Assembly: GCA_947561585.1 (NCBI GenBank)
Contig: CANNZV010000338.1
Span: 186,024 to 250,023, forward strand
DNA: 64,000 bases
Reading direction: 5' to 3'
Source: Caprella mutica
Taxonomy: Eukaryota; Arthropoda; Malacostraca; Amphipoda; Caprellidae
Below the pieces are notes generated by a model, which was not told the DNA's origin, did not search any database, and saw nothing but the letters and a program-made list of their open reading frames with translations. Position 1 is the first letter of the stretch. The number at the start of each line of letters is the position of its first letter. The position numbers and the translations under genes were made by a program. Below, piece after piece: positions 11,710 through 24,375 of the stretch.

Positions 11710-14130
11710 TCTAGTTACTCATAATTAGATAGATGTTTTTAATGGGTGCAACGGTTGGAATAATAATTTTTAAATACAAACTTTAGGTTGATTATATTTA
11801 ATCAAGATATTAATTTTTTTAACGGATTTTGGTAACTTGTATGAAAATGTGATAATTAATTAATTAATTATAATTTAGTGAAAAAAATTTTTGTAATGCA
11901 TTTTGGAATTAATAAATATAATTAGAATATCCAATTAAAATTAGCTACATAAATTATTTGTTATTAAAATATAATAGATAAACTTCTTATAAAAAAACAT
12001 TTTACTTTAAATGTTGGATCAATGGATTTTTTTAGTAAGTGCAAAATTATCATATGGAATAATTTTGTCGGTAATTATAAACAACAGGTGTTTTAATGCA
12101 CAAATTAATAAAATAACGTTTACGCTGTGGGTAAATACATTTTCATCTATTTCGTGAATATAAAAATTATTTTGAAAGAAAAATAATAAGCGATCTTTTT
12201 TTAAATTGGTATATCTTTAAATACAGTTCTTCTAGTAATACAACTGGTTTTACTAGACGGCTGATTTTGGTTATAATAATCAAAATGATTTGATGTAATG
12301 CATGCAGTGTTGCCAACCGAGTTTTCATTTATGAGTATGAACAACAATTAATTTTTATCGATGAAATATGGTGACAACTTTCCCGAGACTTTAACGAACT
12401 GACTGAAAAATTTCATTTTTACGAAAAAAATTATTTTCAATTCAAGCAAATCTTATTTTCATATTAAGTAAACTTTCCTTTGACTGATTAAAATTGTCAT
12501 TTTTCCGAAAAAATTTATCTTCAATTTAAGGAAACTATTAGCAATATTCTATTGATTTTCTCTTAATTTCGTTTAATTAAGTTCAAAATTAGTAAATTTG
12601 TTCAAGTGGACTAGTGAAAGTGCACCTGTTCAAATAACAGTTAATTACAATATACACTAATTAAGTACATAGATAATATCTACTACAAACAATACACTTA
12701 ACGAAGTTCTAATCTACTACATCAGGCAGTTATTTAATAATAACTTTCCCATGGTTTTGAACCTATAAATACCTACATGGTTTCAATATATTCGAAATAA
12801 GTAAATATTACATTTTTCTCAATATCTGATGGTTGGACAATAATTCAGGAAACACAATCAAGAAATTTAATTTTCTATTAAATTTTCATTAATTAATATT
12901 CATAAATATTTTATTTATTTATTTATACTTTAATAAGTTAATTAATTCATTTTGAAAGGCGAGAATATTAATTTTTCATACATTTGAACTAATGTTTATG
13001 TATAGCCCTGGCAAGAAAGATTTATTCCTGAGTTATTCCTTTAATATCCTAGGAACAAATCCTTATTGCCTTGGATATACTTATATATATAGGTATAAGT
13101 TCGTTTATTAATATTATTAAACCTATCTAAATAAAATACAATTCAATATGTTACTTATTTAAAATAATTGATCAATTTCCTATATATTTCTTTTTAAACT
13201 CTTACAAAAGCGTTTGTAAAAATGTACACTTTTTTGCCAGTCGTAAGATCAAGAAAAAGAAAGAAGTAAAATCTATACCCACCATTCAATATAAAATGAA
13301 TGGTGAGAAATTCTTTGGAACTTTCATGGTTTTGCGGAAGTTTGAACTATGCCGGATATAACTAAATTGTATGATAATTGAAATTAATGTCAATTAGTTT
13401 TTAATACACAAGGTAAAAATTATAAATCAAAACTATGATGTGCGATATAGATTTTTCTAACCGAAAAGTTATAGGTCTTGTAAATAAAAAAGTTGTTATT
13501 AAAGAAAATATTAATATTTTGTTGATTTTTGTATTGATTTAATCAAAATATTATTTAATATTGAATACAAATATGAAATTTTTCTAATTATATTTTGGAA
13601 ATTAATAGATAATGACAACACTCTATAATTGAATAATATAACAGAGCATAATTACTGACACCTTTTTTCAAATTCAAAACAGGAAGAATAAATTCGAATT
13701 AATTTAATTAAACCATTTCAATTCAATATTTGGGCCACTTTCTCCGTCTTCTTTTCCATACTGTTCATAGGTTCCTCCTATAAAATTCTTGCTGTGGTTT
13801 AGTATAAGCAGACTATAATGTTTTTATAATGGTTTATAGTGAAAAGAAGTAGAGCAAGTTTTTTTCGGTATAAAAGGAAATACAATGAAGGCAATAAAAC
13901 TATATGAATACATCAAAAATGGATCACACTTTTAGTTGTAGCCTTGAACTGATAATTACCATTGGAATCATATACTTTCGATTAACTTATAAGAAAATAA
14001 TATTATTAATATGTCTTTTTCCGTAATTATTTGATTTTTATAGGATAGTGTTCGATTATTATCATATTTTAAATTTTATAAATTAATTTCTATACTTTTT
14101 AGTGTTATTTAATTAATATGACAGTATACA
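11710..14130. other. AT-rich noncoding stretch
   Basis: No exon, RNA gene or element recognised. It contains TTAATTAATTAA-type homopurine/pyrimidine-poor tracts near 11860 and 12890 and many short A or T runs. ORFs are short and compositionally random. Confidence 0.45.
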
Positions 14131-14375
14131 TATATGTTTGTGGTTCTGAGTTCGATCCCCGACAGAAAAATTTGAACCTAGAAAAGATACTCGTAGAGCG
14201 CATACCTTCGCTGCCGTTATTGAATACTCTGAGTTATAAATGACCTTGATCTTGACCTCGATCGCTCCCAAAATCTAATCCAATCGTAAATCCAATCGTA
14301 CAACCAAATTTCAGGCAATTTGGCTGAGCACTTTTGGAGTTAAAACGACCATCAAAACAAAACCTTCTGCAATTT
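14130..14375 (+). mobile_element. SINE-like fragment with LINE-type tail
   Basis: GAGTTCGATCCCCGACAG at 14150-14167 resembles a tRNA T-arm/B box (consensus GGTTCRANNCC). About 130 bp later the sequence CAATTTGGCTGAGC, followed by TTTTGGAGTTAAAACGACC, resembles the 3' tails of many arthropod non-LTR elements. No A box or complete tRNA is visible, and the 5' end is degraded. Superfamily unassigned. Confidence 0.35.
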
Positions 14376-15070
14376 TGCAAAGGTAATAAATATTAAATAA
14401 TCGAAACTTCAATTCTATAGAATTGTATATTATATAATTTTTTAGCTTACCCTTTTCACGAGATGCGTCTTTAATTCAACCGGTTTTAGAATGCAAAAGT
14501 AACCTGGGTATTAATTTCATATTTATGGCTACTTTAATCCTTAATTAATGTGCAAAATATGTGAATAACATCACCATTCTTCATGTCTTGTAAATATTTT
14601 CTTATTAAGAAGTACTCAAGAAAATGGCTTTTTGAGAGGTCGTAACTAACGGATAATGAATTACTTAACATTCTATTATCCTTCTTGTACCTAATTGCTC
14701 AACATTATCACGTAACTCTTGGAATAAGTTGTTATTTATGTCCTTTATAACATAATAAAGGCTATTTTTGATCAATGAGAACAAGGAGTAATAAATATAA
14801 TGATTATTAATGTAAGGAAAAACCAAGAAGCTTCTAAAATTAAATATGAAAGAATTCCCATTGCCATGTTTTTTCATAACTGTTTATATTCATTTTAGGG
14901 GTTTGTCCCTAATTACCGTTCTAAGTTCTCAAGACAGGTGTCTGCATATCCTTCTAAATCACTTATCTATAATCTCCCTAATTTAACTACAGATCAGTTC
15001 AAAGGATAAGAAACGTATTTCCTTTTTCCAGGGAAACTATGAAGCGACACTTCCCATAATGTAGAACGTG
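14376..15070. other. AT-rich noncoding stretch
   Basis: No exon or repeat recognised. The open frame at 14665-14877 (minus) is Asn/Ile/Tyr/Phe-rich, as random AT-rich DNA gives. Confidence 0.4.
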
Positions 15071-15515
15071 GCAGTGACCGGCGATATTTTTGGTGGGGTC
15101 ATAGAAGATTGAGAGGGGAATGGCAAATAAACTTATGTCCTATATAGGTAGTTATGGTGGGCCCATAGATGATTACGAGATGATTACCAAATGACCTTAT
15201 TTCGTATCTAGTTAATTATGGTGGGGCCATAGAAGATTAAGGGGGGATTGTCAACCTTATGTGCTATCTAGATAGTTATGGTGGGGCCATATAAGATTAA
15301 GAGAGGATTGCCAATTAATTTTCAACAGATAATTTTATGTATGCACATCAATAGATGGGCCATAGAAGATTAAGAAATGCCCACTTAAACTCTCTAATGC
15401 TCAACTGTAATTTTCTAACTAAGTAGTTATGGTGGGCCCATAGAAGATTAGGAGATGACCTTACTTAATCTCCTATGACCCACTCATAACTTTCTCTGTG
15501 TGTAACTTTACCAAC
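15070..15515. mobile_element. Cluster of palindromic 'GTTATGGTGGGGCC' MITEs
   Basis: At least five copies of the motif TTATGGTGGGGCCATAGAAG or close variants (around 15089, 15150, 15217, 15280 and 15430) and one partial copy at 15355. The last unit (15427-15503) is a full imperfect palindrome: a left arm with TATGGTGGGCCCATAGAAGA and a right arm with TCTCCTATGACCCACTCATA followed by ACTTTCTCTG. The spacing of about 65 bp between units suggests local tandem amplification of the element. Confidence 0.65.
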
Positions 15516-18490
15516 CAGATATGAAACACATAATTAATTACCTTAATCTCTTAATACAGCAATAAAAAGTGTAAAATATGTGCAAGAGTTACATAGAATA
15601 TTGTTTTATATATTAACTACAATTAAAAAGATGCCGTTGTTAGTTTATTGTACAAAGACACGTCACGTACAGCTAGGGGATTAGCTTTTTTATTTTGGAG
15701 ATACGTTGACAGGTTGAATAAGTATGGAAAGTATAAGAATTATCTCCTAAAAAAAATTAAGAAGGTAATTAGAAAAAAAGGATGTGACACAAAATGAAGT
15801 CTTTTTGAAAATGAAAATGTCAGATAAAACAAAACCAAGGAAAAAAATTATCGGTAATCATAGTCAAATTTATGAAACTCTTTTTTTCTTGTTAGAGTAA
15901 TTAACCAACTAATGATATCCATGATTATAAGTTACCTTTTTCTGAATAATAATCACAGAGATCTCATCTATAAATAGCATTTAAGAAGCTTCCAAGCTAG
16001 GTAAATATTAATTATCTTTCTATTTTAGTCTGCTCCTAGATCTATACTTTCCAGGCTTAAAAAAGGTAAAACAAACAAATAGGTATTCTTATTTTGAACT
16101 CTTATTTTAACGATAGTTTTAATGTTGAATTTAGAAAAATTTCCACCATTTTTTTAGTTTTGAAATAATGTTCAAGTTTCAACATTAAATTAAAAGGCAA
16201 AGAAATAACTGTTATAAAAAACGCAGCAAACTATTTAAATATATCCATTAATTCATAATGAACATATTTCATTGCTCATATTTTGATGAACTTTTTAAAA
16301 AATTTCAACCGGTATATAATTTGCAACTGATAATTATTTATTTATTATTATTTTTTATCTGGTAATTATCGTTTAATAAAAAGTTGGAAATTAAATGACA
16401 AAATTGGATTATTTTCAGTGAATTAGAGAACTTTTGTATGAATACACAATATTAATAAATTGTGACGACGAGTGAAAACTCAAAAGTCTGCGGAAGTCAC
16501 TAATCGCAATTTAAAATTACGATAATTATATCTTGATGAAACTGAATTAAAATATTAACATACCCAACAGTTGACTTAAATTTAATAATAGTTGTAATAA
16601 TATATACTTTAAATAAATTATTCAATTTTGCTATAACGGATAAATATTATCATCATAAACTTTAATTATAAGTTGAGTTAATATCCTTTTGTAAATGCTT
16701 TTAACCACACTTCATTGAGTCAATAAAATAATTAAAACTATTATTATTAATAAAGTAAATAATATCACAATTGAAATGAAACATAATAAAATTAATAATT
16801 GACTTTAATAAAATATATTTGTTCGTTTTACTGTGACGGTGATTGTAGGTACTCATAAAAATAAAACAAATCTGTATAAAAGTAATAAAAAAACCGTACG
16901 TGTGGTTTACTTAAGACGTTTATATGCGTATAAATATACACATATAAGATAGGTAAGACATATATGCTTAAATAAAAACCTGACCGGCTAATTTTGTATT
17001 TTAAGCAAAATTTAAAATTAGAAATCTTTTAAAAAAATGATTGCTGTAAATAACCCAAGTTCAAAGTGTGGCAAATATCTCTGCAAGATTTAATATTAAT
17101 TGCTATATTATTTATTTTAAAATTGAATTGTTCTAGTCTATTGTAAACTACGTTACATATTAAATAGAAAGTAAGTGTTATTATGTACGTACAAGCCACA
17201 AGCTGACCAATAAAATTTACCTGAGATATAAGCTACCATAGTCATCCTAGGTGAATTACCCAATAGGCTTTTGAATGGACAATGCATGTGGAAACTAGTA
17301 TTGTCTCTATGTACAGACTATGTTTTATCTCTATGCGTTATTTGGTCAGGGAAAAGTAGACAAAGTCTTAAATGTAGACATAGTCTTGGAATAAGTTCAA
17401 ATATAGTTAGGAAAACACAGATTTTTTTTTTAGAATTTGAAAAAATGAATGGAAATAAAGTTACTTGTTATTTTAATGTTGAAATTGGAGAATTATTATT
17501 TTGAATAAAGGTAATGAGGTAATTGTTTTAAATAAATATGTAAGGATTATAAGGAACTGTTCTTATGTAAATTGACATAAAGTTTAATCTGTAATCAGGT
17601 ACATCTTCAATTCAATTGAAGAACTAGTTTAAATTTAGATTTAACTACAGATAAACGGTTGATCATTTTTTTTTTGCTAAAATACACATTCAAAAATGAT
17701 ACCAAAATTAGTTAAATAAAACGTTAAAATCAATTAGAAACATGCATATACAATGTAATTTTGTTTTTGAAAAAAACTTATAATTTACTTCTTCACAGTC
17801 TAATTTCATAGTTTATATTAACAATTTATATTAAATTTGGCAACATTGCAATTCACAGAGCAAAATTACCCTGAATATTTCCCTAAATTTCCATCTACAT
17901 ACAAACGTATGCACGGGAAAGAAAATCCCACGGTTAAAAGATCAAAGAAAATGAAGTTCGTGAACTAATTTCAGGGAAAACTAAACTATAACTTTTATTT
18001 GAGCTGAAATAGAAAGCTGGATAGAAATATGGAATATATTTTACATTATCTTCTGTAAAGATTATATACTTCTTGTTTTAAATGGAAAAAATATTGAGTT
18101 AAAATATTATAAACTTTTATAAAAGATTTATTTAGAATGACAATTAATATTTTGGAAAAAAGTTGGAGCAAATAAAAAATAACGGAACTGAAATTACCAA
18201 AGTAAAGATAACAGACCAAGAAAAAAATAAATGCTTTTCTTTAGTTTAATATAAATTTACAACATTATTGATTATGCATTATATATGATAAACATTATAA
18301 ATTGTTGAAATAATTATATTTGTTTATTTCCAACCACTTGAATTCTTAAATGAATTAAGTATTCATTAAACATTTCTCACATATTCATGTTTGTTCCAGT
18401 AGCTTTAGTTTTTTTCTTGTGTTTCTATCCTTGAATATGATTCCAAAATAGTATTCAAATTACAATGATGTTTAACTATTAAAAAATTTG
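15516..18490. other. AT-rich noncoding stretch
   Basis: No convincing exon. A short open frame at 17271-17504 (plus) has no splice signals and low coding character. GTAAAGATAACAGACC at 18201-18216 resembles the arm of the perfect hairpin at 18492-18530. Confidence 0.4.
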
Positions 18491-18491
18491 A

Positions 18492-18530
18492 CAAGTAAAG
18501 ATAACGGACCCAATCCGTTATCTTTACTTG
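18492..18530. repeat. Perfect 17-bp stem hairpin, 5-nt loop
   Basis: CAAGTAAAGATAACGGA (18492-18508), loop CCCAA, then its exact reverse complement (18514-18530). No mismatches. The stem is too short for a usual miRNA precursor. It could be a foldback relic, and a related single arm lies at 18201-18216. Another 17-bp/5-nt hairpin occurs at 35564-35602. Confidence 0.85.
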
Positions 18531-19324
18531 CTCCAGAAAAATAAGAACAATATGACAAGGGAATTGTTGAAAATAATTACCTTTAGATAATTGGATTTTT
18601 GACGTTTGGACGGCATATCATTAAATTTCTTTTAAGTCAAAAAATTAGAATTAAAATAAAATTTAAAGTACTATTTAATTTATTTTCATAAATCTAAAAT
18701 CTCGCGTAGGTTCCTTAAAAATAATAAAGTGTGTTATTTAAAAAAAAAAATTATAAATTAAAAGTATTCAAAACATCAAATTAAATGGTTTTATAGTCAA
18801 ATAGTCATAGACGTCGTCAAACTTATACAGTTATACGAATCCAATCTAAATTGATCATAAATTTAAAACATATTTATAAATTTCGTCTAAAATCCCAAAT
18901 TAGAAATCTGGACGATGATATATGATACTATGATATTTTACTATAAATGCGATTAAAATTTACTGTAAAGTAAAACTAGTGTCTAACAAATTTAAATATA
19001 AGCTAAAAATATTTTTATTTTTATTATTGGTATGAACAGGTGAAACAGTATAGAATAAAAAACCCTTCATGATTGTAGAATTCAATCTTATATTTTCGAT
19101 TAATTCATCATGTTGAAATTAGTTAATTTTCTTTCCAATTCTGTAAACATGTTACGAACTTGCTCAATAATTTCCTGATTTTACAACTGTGTTATCCATA
19201 AAATACTAAACACATTTAATTATTTAATACGATTATATCCTTCTCTCGACATTTTAAGATACATACGATTTCTTACATACGATTTCTTTATGGTGTTAAT
19301 TTGCTGAGGTGCTGATGGGACTTG

Positions 19325-19352
19325 GAACGTACCTGCAAAAGAGAAAAAAGAA
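19325..19352 (-). other. Candidate recursive splice site (ratchet point) 1
   Basis: Minus strand: a CTAAT branch-like word, a pyrimidine run TTCTTTTTTCTCTTTTGCAG, then directly GTACGT. The zero-length junction is between 19333 and 19332. This juxtaposes a strong acceptor with a good donor, the layout of ratchet points in long Drosophila introns. A genuine short exon starting at 19332 is the alternative, but all frames close within about 120 nt and no matching downstream donor is obvious. Confidence 0.45.
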
Positions 19353-21035
19353 TTAGTTATTTTTCTGTGAAATGAATAATTGAAATAGAACATGGTATTG
19401 AAGAGTTACAAACATTTTAATTTTAGAAGGGTTATTTTGATTTTGAGTTCATATTGAATTGATATTAACAGATTGCTATAAATTTGAAATGATGATAAAA
19501 CGATGAATAACATTTCAGTCAGTATAAGATACCAGCCTATTATATAATTAGTATAGTTATACTAAGCAGAGAATACTAAATGAAAAAGATATTGAAAATG
19601 ATGCTACCGAAATTCTTTAAATTCTTTATATATAAGTTTACCATCAAAAGAAAGTAATTTGCCGACCTATTTTCTATGTTTATCTGACATTCGATTTCGG
19701 ATTTTTTCAGGGGAGACTTATAGAAGCTCAGTAGACTCTGAAAATGAATAAAACTAATTCTACATTAAATACAGGTGTACACATTAGACTATTTAACATC
19801 AGTTGTTAGCAGTGAACAAATATTCATTCTGAAAACCTATGGGATTCCTAAAATTTATTGAATTTCTTCATTAGCGGACACACGCTTAATGTCTTCATCC
19901 CAAGATAAAGTATCATCAATGTGACGCTTATATGGCTAGAAATAATTTGTGATGCGTTTTCTTTAAGAAGCAACACCCAAGTCATGGCTGTAAAATAGAC
20001 ATTCCACCAACGAACATCTTGTTTGTAAATTGATGGCGTGGAAGATGAAACGAAATAAAAAATGAATGTAACGATCGTCAGTGTGAAGAAAATTATAGAC
20101 AGAATTTGGTGCTCATTATATTTTCTGTGATATTAACAATTCAGTTTGATTGCCAACTAGATAAATATTATAATTTATGCCTTGTAGTTAATTAGATCAT
20201 AGTATAATAAAAAATTCAAATAAAACCCATTTATTGATAGAATTTTCATAAATACATGAGAAATTTTCCATTTTTTCAATCTCAAAATAAATTGTTTTCA
20301 AACATGCGGAGAATACTTTCTTAACTTAACGAAAGTTTAAATACAATTAAAACAGAATTAACAGATAAATTGAAAGAAAACTGTAAATACAATTCTCAAT
20401 CAGCAGTAATTAAAATAGTTCAACACGATACCAAAACAACAGCACTAATTTATTTACTAATTTACCTGGAGAAAATTCGTTAGAGCATAATACTCCGCAT
20501 CACATAACACTAAATATAAAAGTGATACAAAATGTGTTAACAAATGACCAAGCAACAGCAGATGCAAATCCTCCACTGAACTCAAAAACACAATTTTTCC
20601 AGAGTGATGACTGACAAAAAATAAATAGAACAATGCAATTAATTTTTTAATTGGAAATATCCATTACGGCACATTCATAAAACAAGATTTAATTGGTGCA
20701 ATAACTTTGCAGAAAATGGCCCACTCAATTAACACCCTGAAATATTAGACGTAAAAACCATAAAATACAAATATTAGCTTTCAATCTTCCAAAAGTAGAC
20801 GTTAAAGCACTCGGTTTAGACGTTAATTGATGGTGTTAATCAAACTCGATTAGATTGAGAGAATGCTATATCGGGACATGTCATCGCTCTTTATCAAGAC
20901 ATCTGGTCTACATCCTGAATCAAATGCATAAACGAGCTATTTTGTAAAGCAAGCGCCATTTTCAGCACTTAAATTATTTATTGACTTTATTTGATAAAAA
21001 ACAATGTACTAAATAGACAGTTATGTTGGAGTTGG
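19353..21035. other. AT-rich noncoding stretch with one weaker ratchet candidate
   Basis: No exon. The only item of note is the acceptor/donor junction at 20466/20465 (listed separately). Confidence 0.4.
20458..20486 (-). other. Candidate recursive splice site 2 (weaker)
   Basis: Minus strand: CTAAC branch-like word, ATTTTCTCCAG, then GTAAAT. The junction is between 20466 and 20465. Its sequence ACCTGGAGAAAATT (plus strand) resembles the terminus of the palindromic MITE at 34131-34204 (ACCTGGAGAAAGTT), so the site may be transposon-derived or coincidental. Confidence 0.3.
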
Positions 21036-21039
21036 GTGA

Positions 21040-21345
21040 GTTCTAGTCGGTTCTAGGATAACTCGCTGCGGACAATTCGCCACGCGGACAACTCGTCATC
21101 GGAAGGTTCACCGCAAGGTTTATGTTTTACAGGCGTAAATAACCTAGATTATATATTTTTTTCACTATTGAAGCCCACTGGGTGATGGCGTCCCCAAACC
21201 CCCTAACTGGACCGTTAGTCTAATCTTATACATTTAAAATTTGATGCAATATTAAGATACTACAAATTCAATTATATATACTGTTAAACATAAATTAACC
21301 GGCGAATTGTTCGCGCGGCGAATTGTCCGATCACTAATCTAGTCC
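21040..21345. mobile_element. MITE-like element with GGACAATTCGCC inverted subterminal repeats
   Basis: The left part (about 21070-21115) has GCGGACAATTCGCC followed by CGCGGACAACTCG. The right part (about 21300-21332) has CGGCGAATTGTTCGCGCGG and CGAATTGTCCGATC, its approximate inverse. The centre is GC-richer than the surroundings (CCCCAAACCCCCTAACTGGA). Total about 300 bp. A related short array, with GTCCGTGGACAAATT units, lies at 51750-51806. Exact termini and superfamily not determined. Confidence 0.5.
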
Positions 21346-23025
21346 TCTCTTTAGATGTTGATATTATTTATACCGATATGAGTGTAACATTTATTTTTAT
21401 CATACACTATTAATAATTTCTTAACATTTTTAAAAGTTTTTACTGTTCAGTATAATAATAATAAATTGTAATCATAAACATCTTTATTGATAACCTTCAA
21501 TTACAAAAATAATAAAATCTTTCAAAATTGTTATAGTTACCCTTACACGAACTAATATTAACTTTTATTTTACTATTAAAAAAGTATTCCCTTAGATACT
21601 GCAATTATTACTGTTTTGATTCACTTCAGGTTTTTAAATGGTTAAAAGTACTAATTTTACAGACAGTTAATCGCTGGACGAAAATAACCAATAATTTTTT
21701 CCGTTGTGTCCAGTTTTAAATTATATATATGAGTTGGTTTATATATGAAAAAAATCGAATCATATTACACTTATACATAATTAAATAAAAAAAATCACAA
21801 ACTAAATAAATATTGAATAGGAAGAGAAAAATATGATAATTTAACAAAAAGTAACGAGTATTAGTATATTATCCAATTTTTATGTTTTATTATAAATATT
21901 AATTTTGTTTGAGATCGGTAACTATAATATTTTGATATCATTTCTATATTTAATAAAATTGAAATACACATTTATTTTGCAATGAATACAATATTATAAA
22001 CCATTTTCTTGAATATAAATCAATAGGATCACTAATTCTAGTATTAGGATATGATAGTCGTTTATTTTATAATAATTATACATATGTTCAATAAATAAAT
22101 ATATACAATGATCTGAATAAAATGCAATTGTAGACATTTATCAATGTTAAAACTATTTCCTCATGCTAAATATAGGAGACTGTAGAGAACTACAAATAAA
22201 TAATTAATAGATGTATCAGTTACCTCAGATCAGAATGTTTATACAGTATAATGCATTGTGGGGCGGAGTGCGCGTTCATGTACAGATTATATCATTGATA
22301 TATTGCTTTTATTCTTAAATACTATTTTCAAACGATGCGTTATAACATTATTTACTATTAATATTTCTATGGTGAAAATACATTATTTTTAAACCAAATG
22401 TCTAATTATTTAAAATGATGTACTTTAACCTGACATTTTTATATGTTCAGTATTTCTTATTGATCGATTTAAATTAATTCAAATTCATTAAATGTAACTT
22501 GGCATAAAATATATGGAACTTAGCAAAATACCTGAGCGATAACTTTATTGATAAATAATTCAGTAATGGAAGATTTCTGACATACTTTCTAGTATGTTAA
22601 ATTTACGGGAGTTACACCAGTAATCAAATTCATTATCTTATTTCTTTATGGAAGAAATTCTTTGTAATATTATATATTTTTGTGAAGCTATAAATGTTTT
22701 TATTCGAACGTGTCCTCACTATCTCAAAAATTTGAATTATTTTATGTCAAAATGGAAAATTCTTTAAAATTGATAAAAGTTAATTTGCTCGAACTTTGTG
22801 TTCGTGATCAATTTTATCAGTGGTGGATGTTTTGATTTGAATTTAAAGGCGTTTTCCATACACTTTCAATGTATTTTGAACTGGTCACTAACCCAGGAAG
22901 TTAAAGTATATTTTTTTAAAAACAGGGTAATCAAAAAAGGTCAATATTAAAGCTTATTAACAATCTACCATAGTAATTAAAATTATGGAGATAAAACATA
23001 TAAACTTGGTAATTTCAATTACCCA
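21346..23025. other. AT-rich noncoding stretch
   Basis: No exon or repeat recognised. The short GC island GGGGCGGAGTGCGCG near 22260 is isolated. Confidence 0.4.
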
Positions 23026-23055
23026 GTACATACCTGTCAAAGAAAAAACCTATTG
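23026..23055 (-). other. Candidate recursive splice site 3
   Basis: Minus strand: GGTTTTTTCTTTGACAG directly followed by GTATGTAC. The junction is between 23034 and 23033. Good pyrimidine tract and a donor matching GTRNGT. It abuts the LINE remnant at 23070-23430 but lies outside its recognisable coding part. Confidence 0.42.
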
Positions 23056-23069
23056 GAAAAAGTATATCC

Positions 23070-23430
23070 ATTAGTTTTTCGATGAAGACGGAACATTTTG
23101 TTGCCGCTGGACCTTCCAACCGTTATGGGCTGGGCTGCCGAACAGATAATTACTTGGGCCGACGAGACGTCAAAATATGGACTTAATATCGAAGATCACA
23201 ATCTCACATCCAAAAGAAACTCAGAATAGTAACTAGGATTAATTTTCGATAGAAGATTGATTAATTTAGTTGGGCTTAACGTCTGCTTCAGAACCAAAGA
23301 GATATCGATGACGTTAGAACCAATTTTGATACAAGAAACTTGAAGAAGCAGTCAGAATGGAAAGTGGCTTGATGAATGAGCTCATGTAATTATACGCTGA
23401 CAAGCTCATGTATGCAGATAGGCTACTCCG
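23070..23430 (+). pseudogene. Degraded LINE reverse-transcriptase fragment
   Basis: In shifting frames the plus strand reads text typical of non-LTR reverse transcriptases: FDEDGTF (position of the F-ADD catalytic box, disrupted), then WAEQIITWADETSKYGLNIE, then LGLIFDRR (position of the YLG box). Several frameshifts and stops make it non-functional. Its 3' part shares a segment (KKLEEAVRMESG) with three other loci in the window: 24056-24375, 27953-28050 and 50165-50430. The RT assignment rests on motif order only. Confidence 0.4.
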
Positions 23431-24055
23431 CGAATACTTCAGTCAGGAGGAATTATCCAATTACATTAAGTTTTTCTATGGCTTTGTCTATAGCACAAAT
23501 ATTTGCAAACTATATGAAGTGCTCAGTCTTAATTTGAGTAATCTTATTTGAATACATTCAACTAAATAAAAAAGACCAAGCATTGTGGATAATAAAATTC
23601 ATATCCTGGTCAGCAATCTACTTGCATGGATACCATAGCTTGGGTAATATGGATACCACAATTCACGTATCTGAGATACCAATTTACATATTTATTTTAA
23701 ACCCATCGAATTCAGAATGCTCAATAAATTTTTTTTAAACCAACATTACAATATTTTTATGCAAGATGCATCAAATTACGTGATATACGAGACACTATTT
23801 GACATCAACAGTCATTATTCTGACAATTTAAAAGACAATCATTAATAACTGTTCTTTGGAATTATTATCATAGTTACCCTCTCATAATATAGTGAAAAGT
23901 TGAGCCACGGACCACACAACAAAAAGATGTTATCAGTCAAATTAGGCAGTTTGACATGTGAAAATAATAAGCTATTTGTCGGAAAAAACATCACAACAAT
24001 ATCTATGGGAATATAAAAAAGAAAAGGATATTTTATTAATTTAGTAAAGGTTTAA

Positions 24056-24375
24056 CATGTGCTTGGAAATCAAAGGTATTAAATACAAGGGACTCAAAGA
24101 AGCAGTTAGAAAGGAAAGTGGCTTCATGCACATAGTCACCTACCAGCAGTCAGTGATAATGCTTTGAATGCAGAAAAACTACCCCATGATTGCAGTCACT
24201 TACCAAGGAATGTGACGAAAAGGACACAAGCAATGGTGACTGTACTCACGGATATGAGGAAAATGAAGAGGGGATAGTAAATGAAACCTACGAACCAACC
24301 TAACACAAAAATCTAAGACTGCATAGTGGAAGAGCCTTTCTCTAGCGCTATCGTTTAAAACTGCAAGTATTTGAT
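24056..24375 (+). pseudogene. Dispersed decayed coding repeat, copy 2
   Basis: In one frame: KYKGLKEAVRKESGF, with stops soon after. It parallels the copies at 23340, 28005 and 50205 at both DNA and peptide level, and is followed by ATGCAGAAAA and a tail shared with 50340-50425 (ACACRAAAATCTAA, AAGAGC, CTCTTGCGCTAT-like). Probably the 3' part of the same LINE family, but the family is not identified. Confidence 0.4.

Noticed and set aside
14147..14170. tRNA gene
   Set aside because: Only a T-arm/B-box-like segment is present. No A box, anticodon arm or acceptor pairing could be found.
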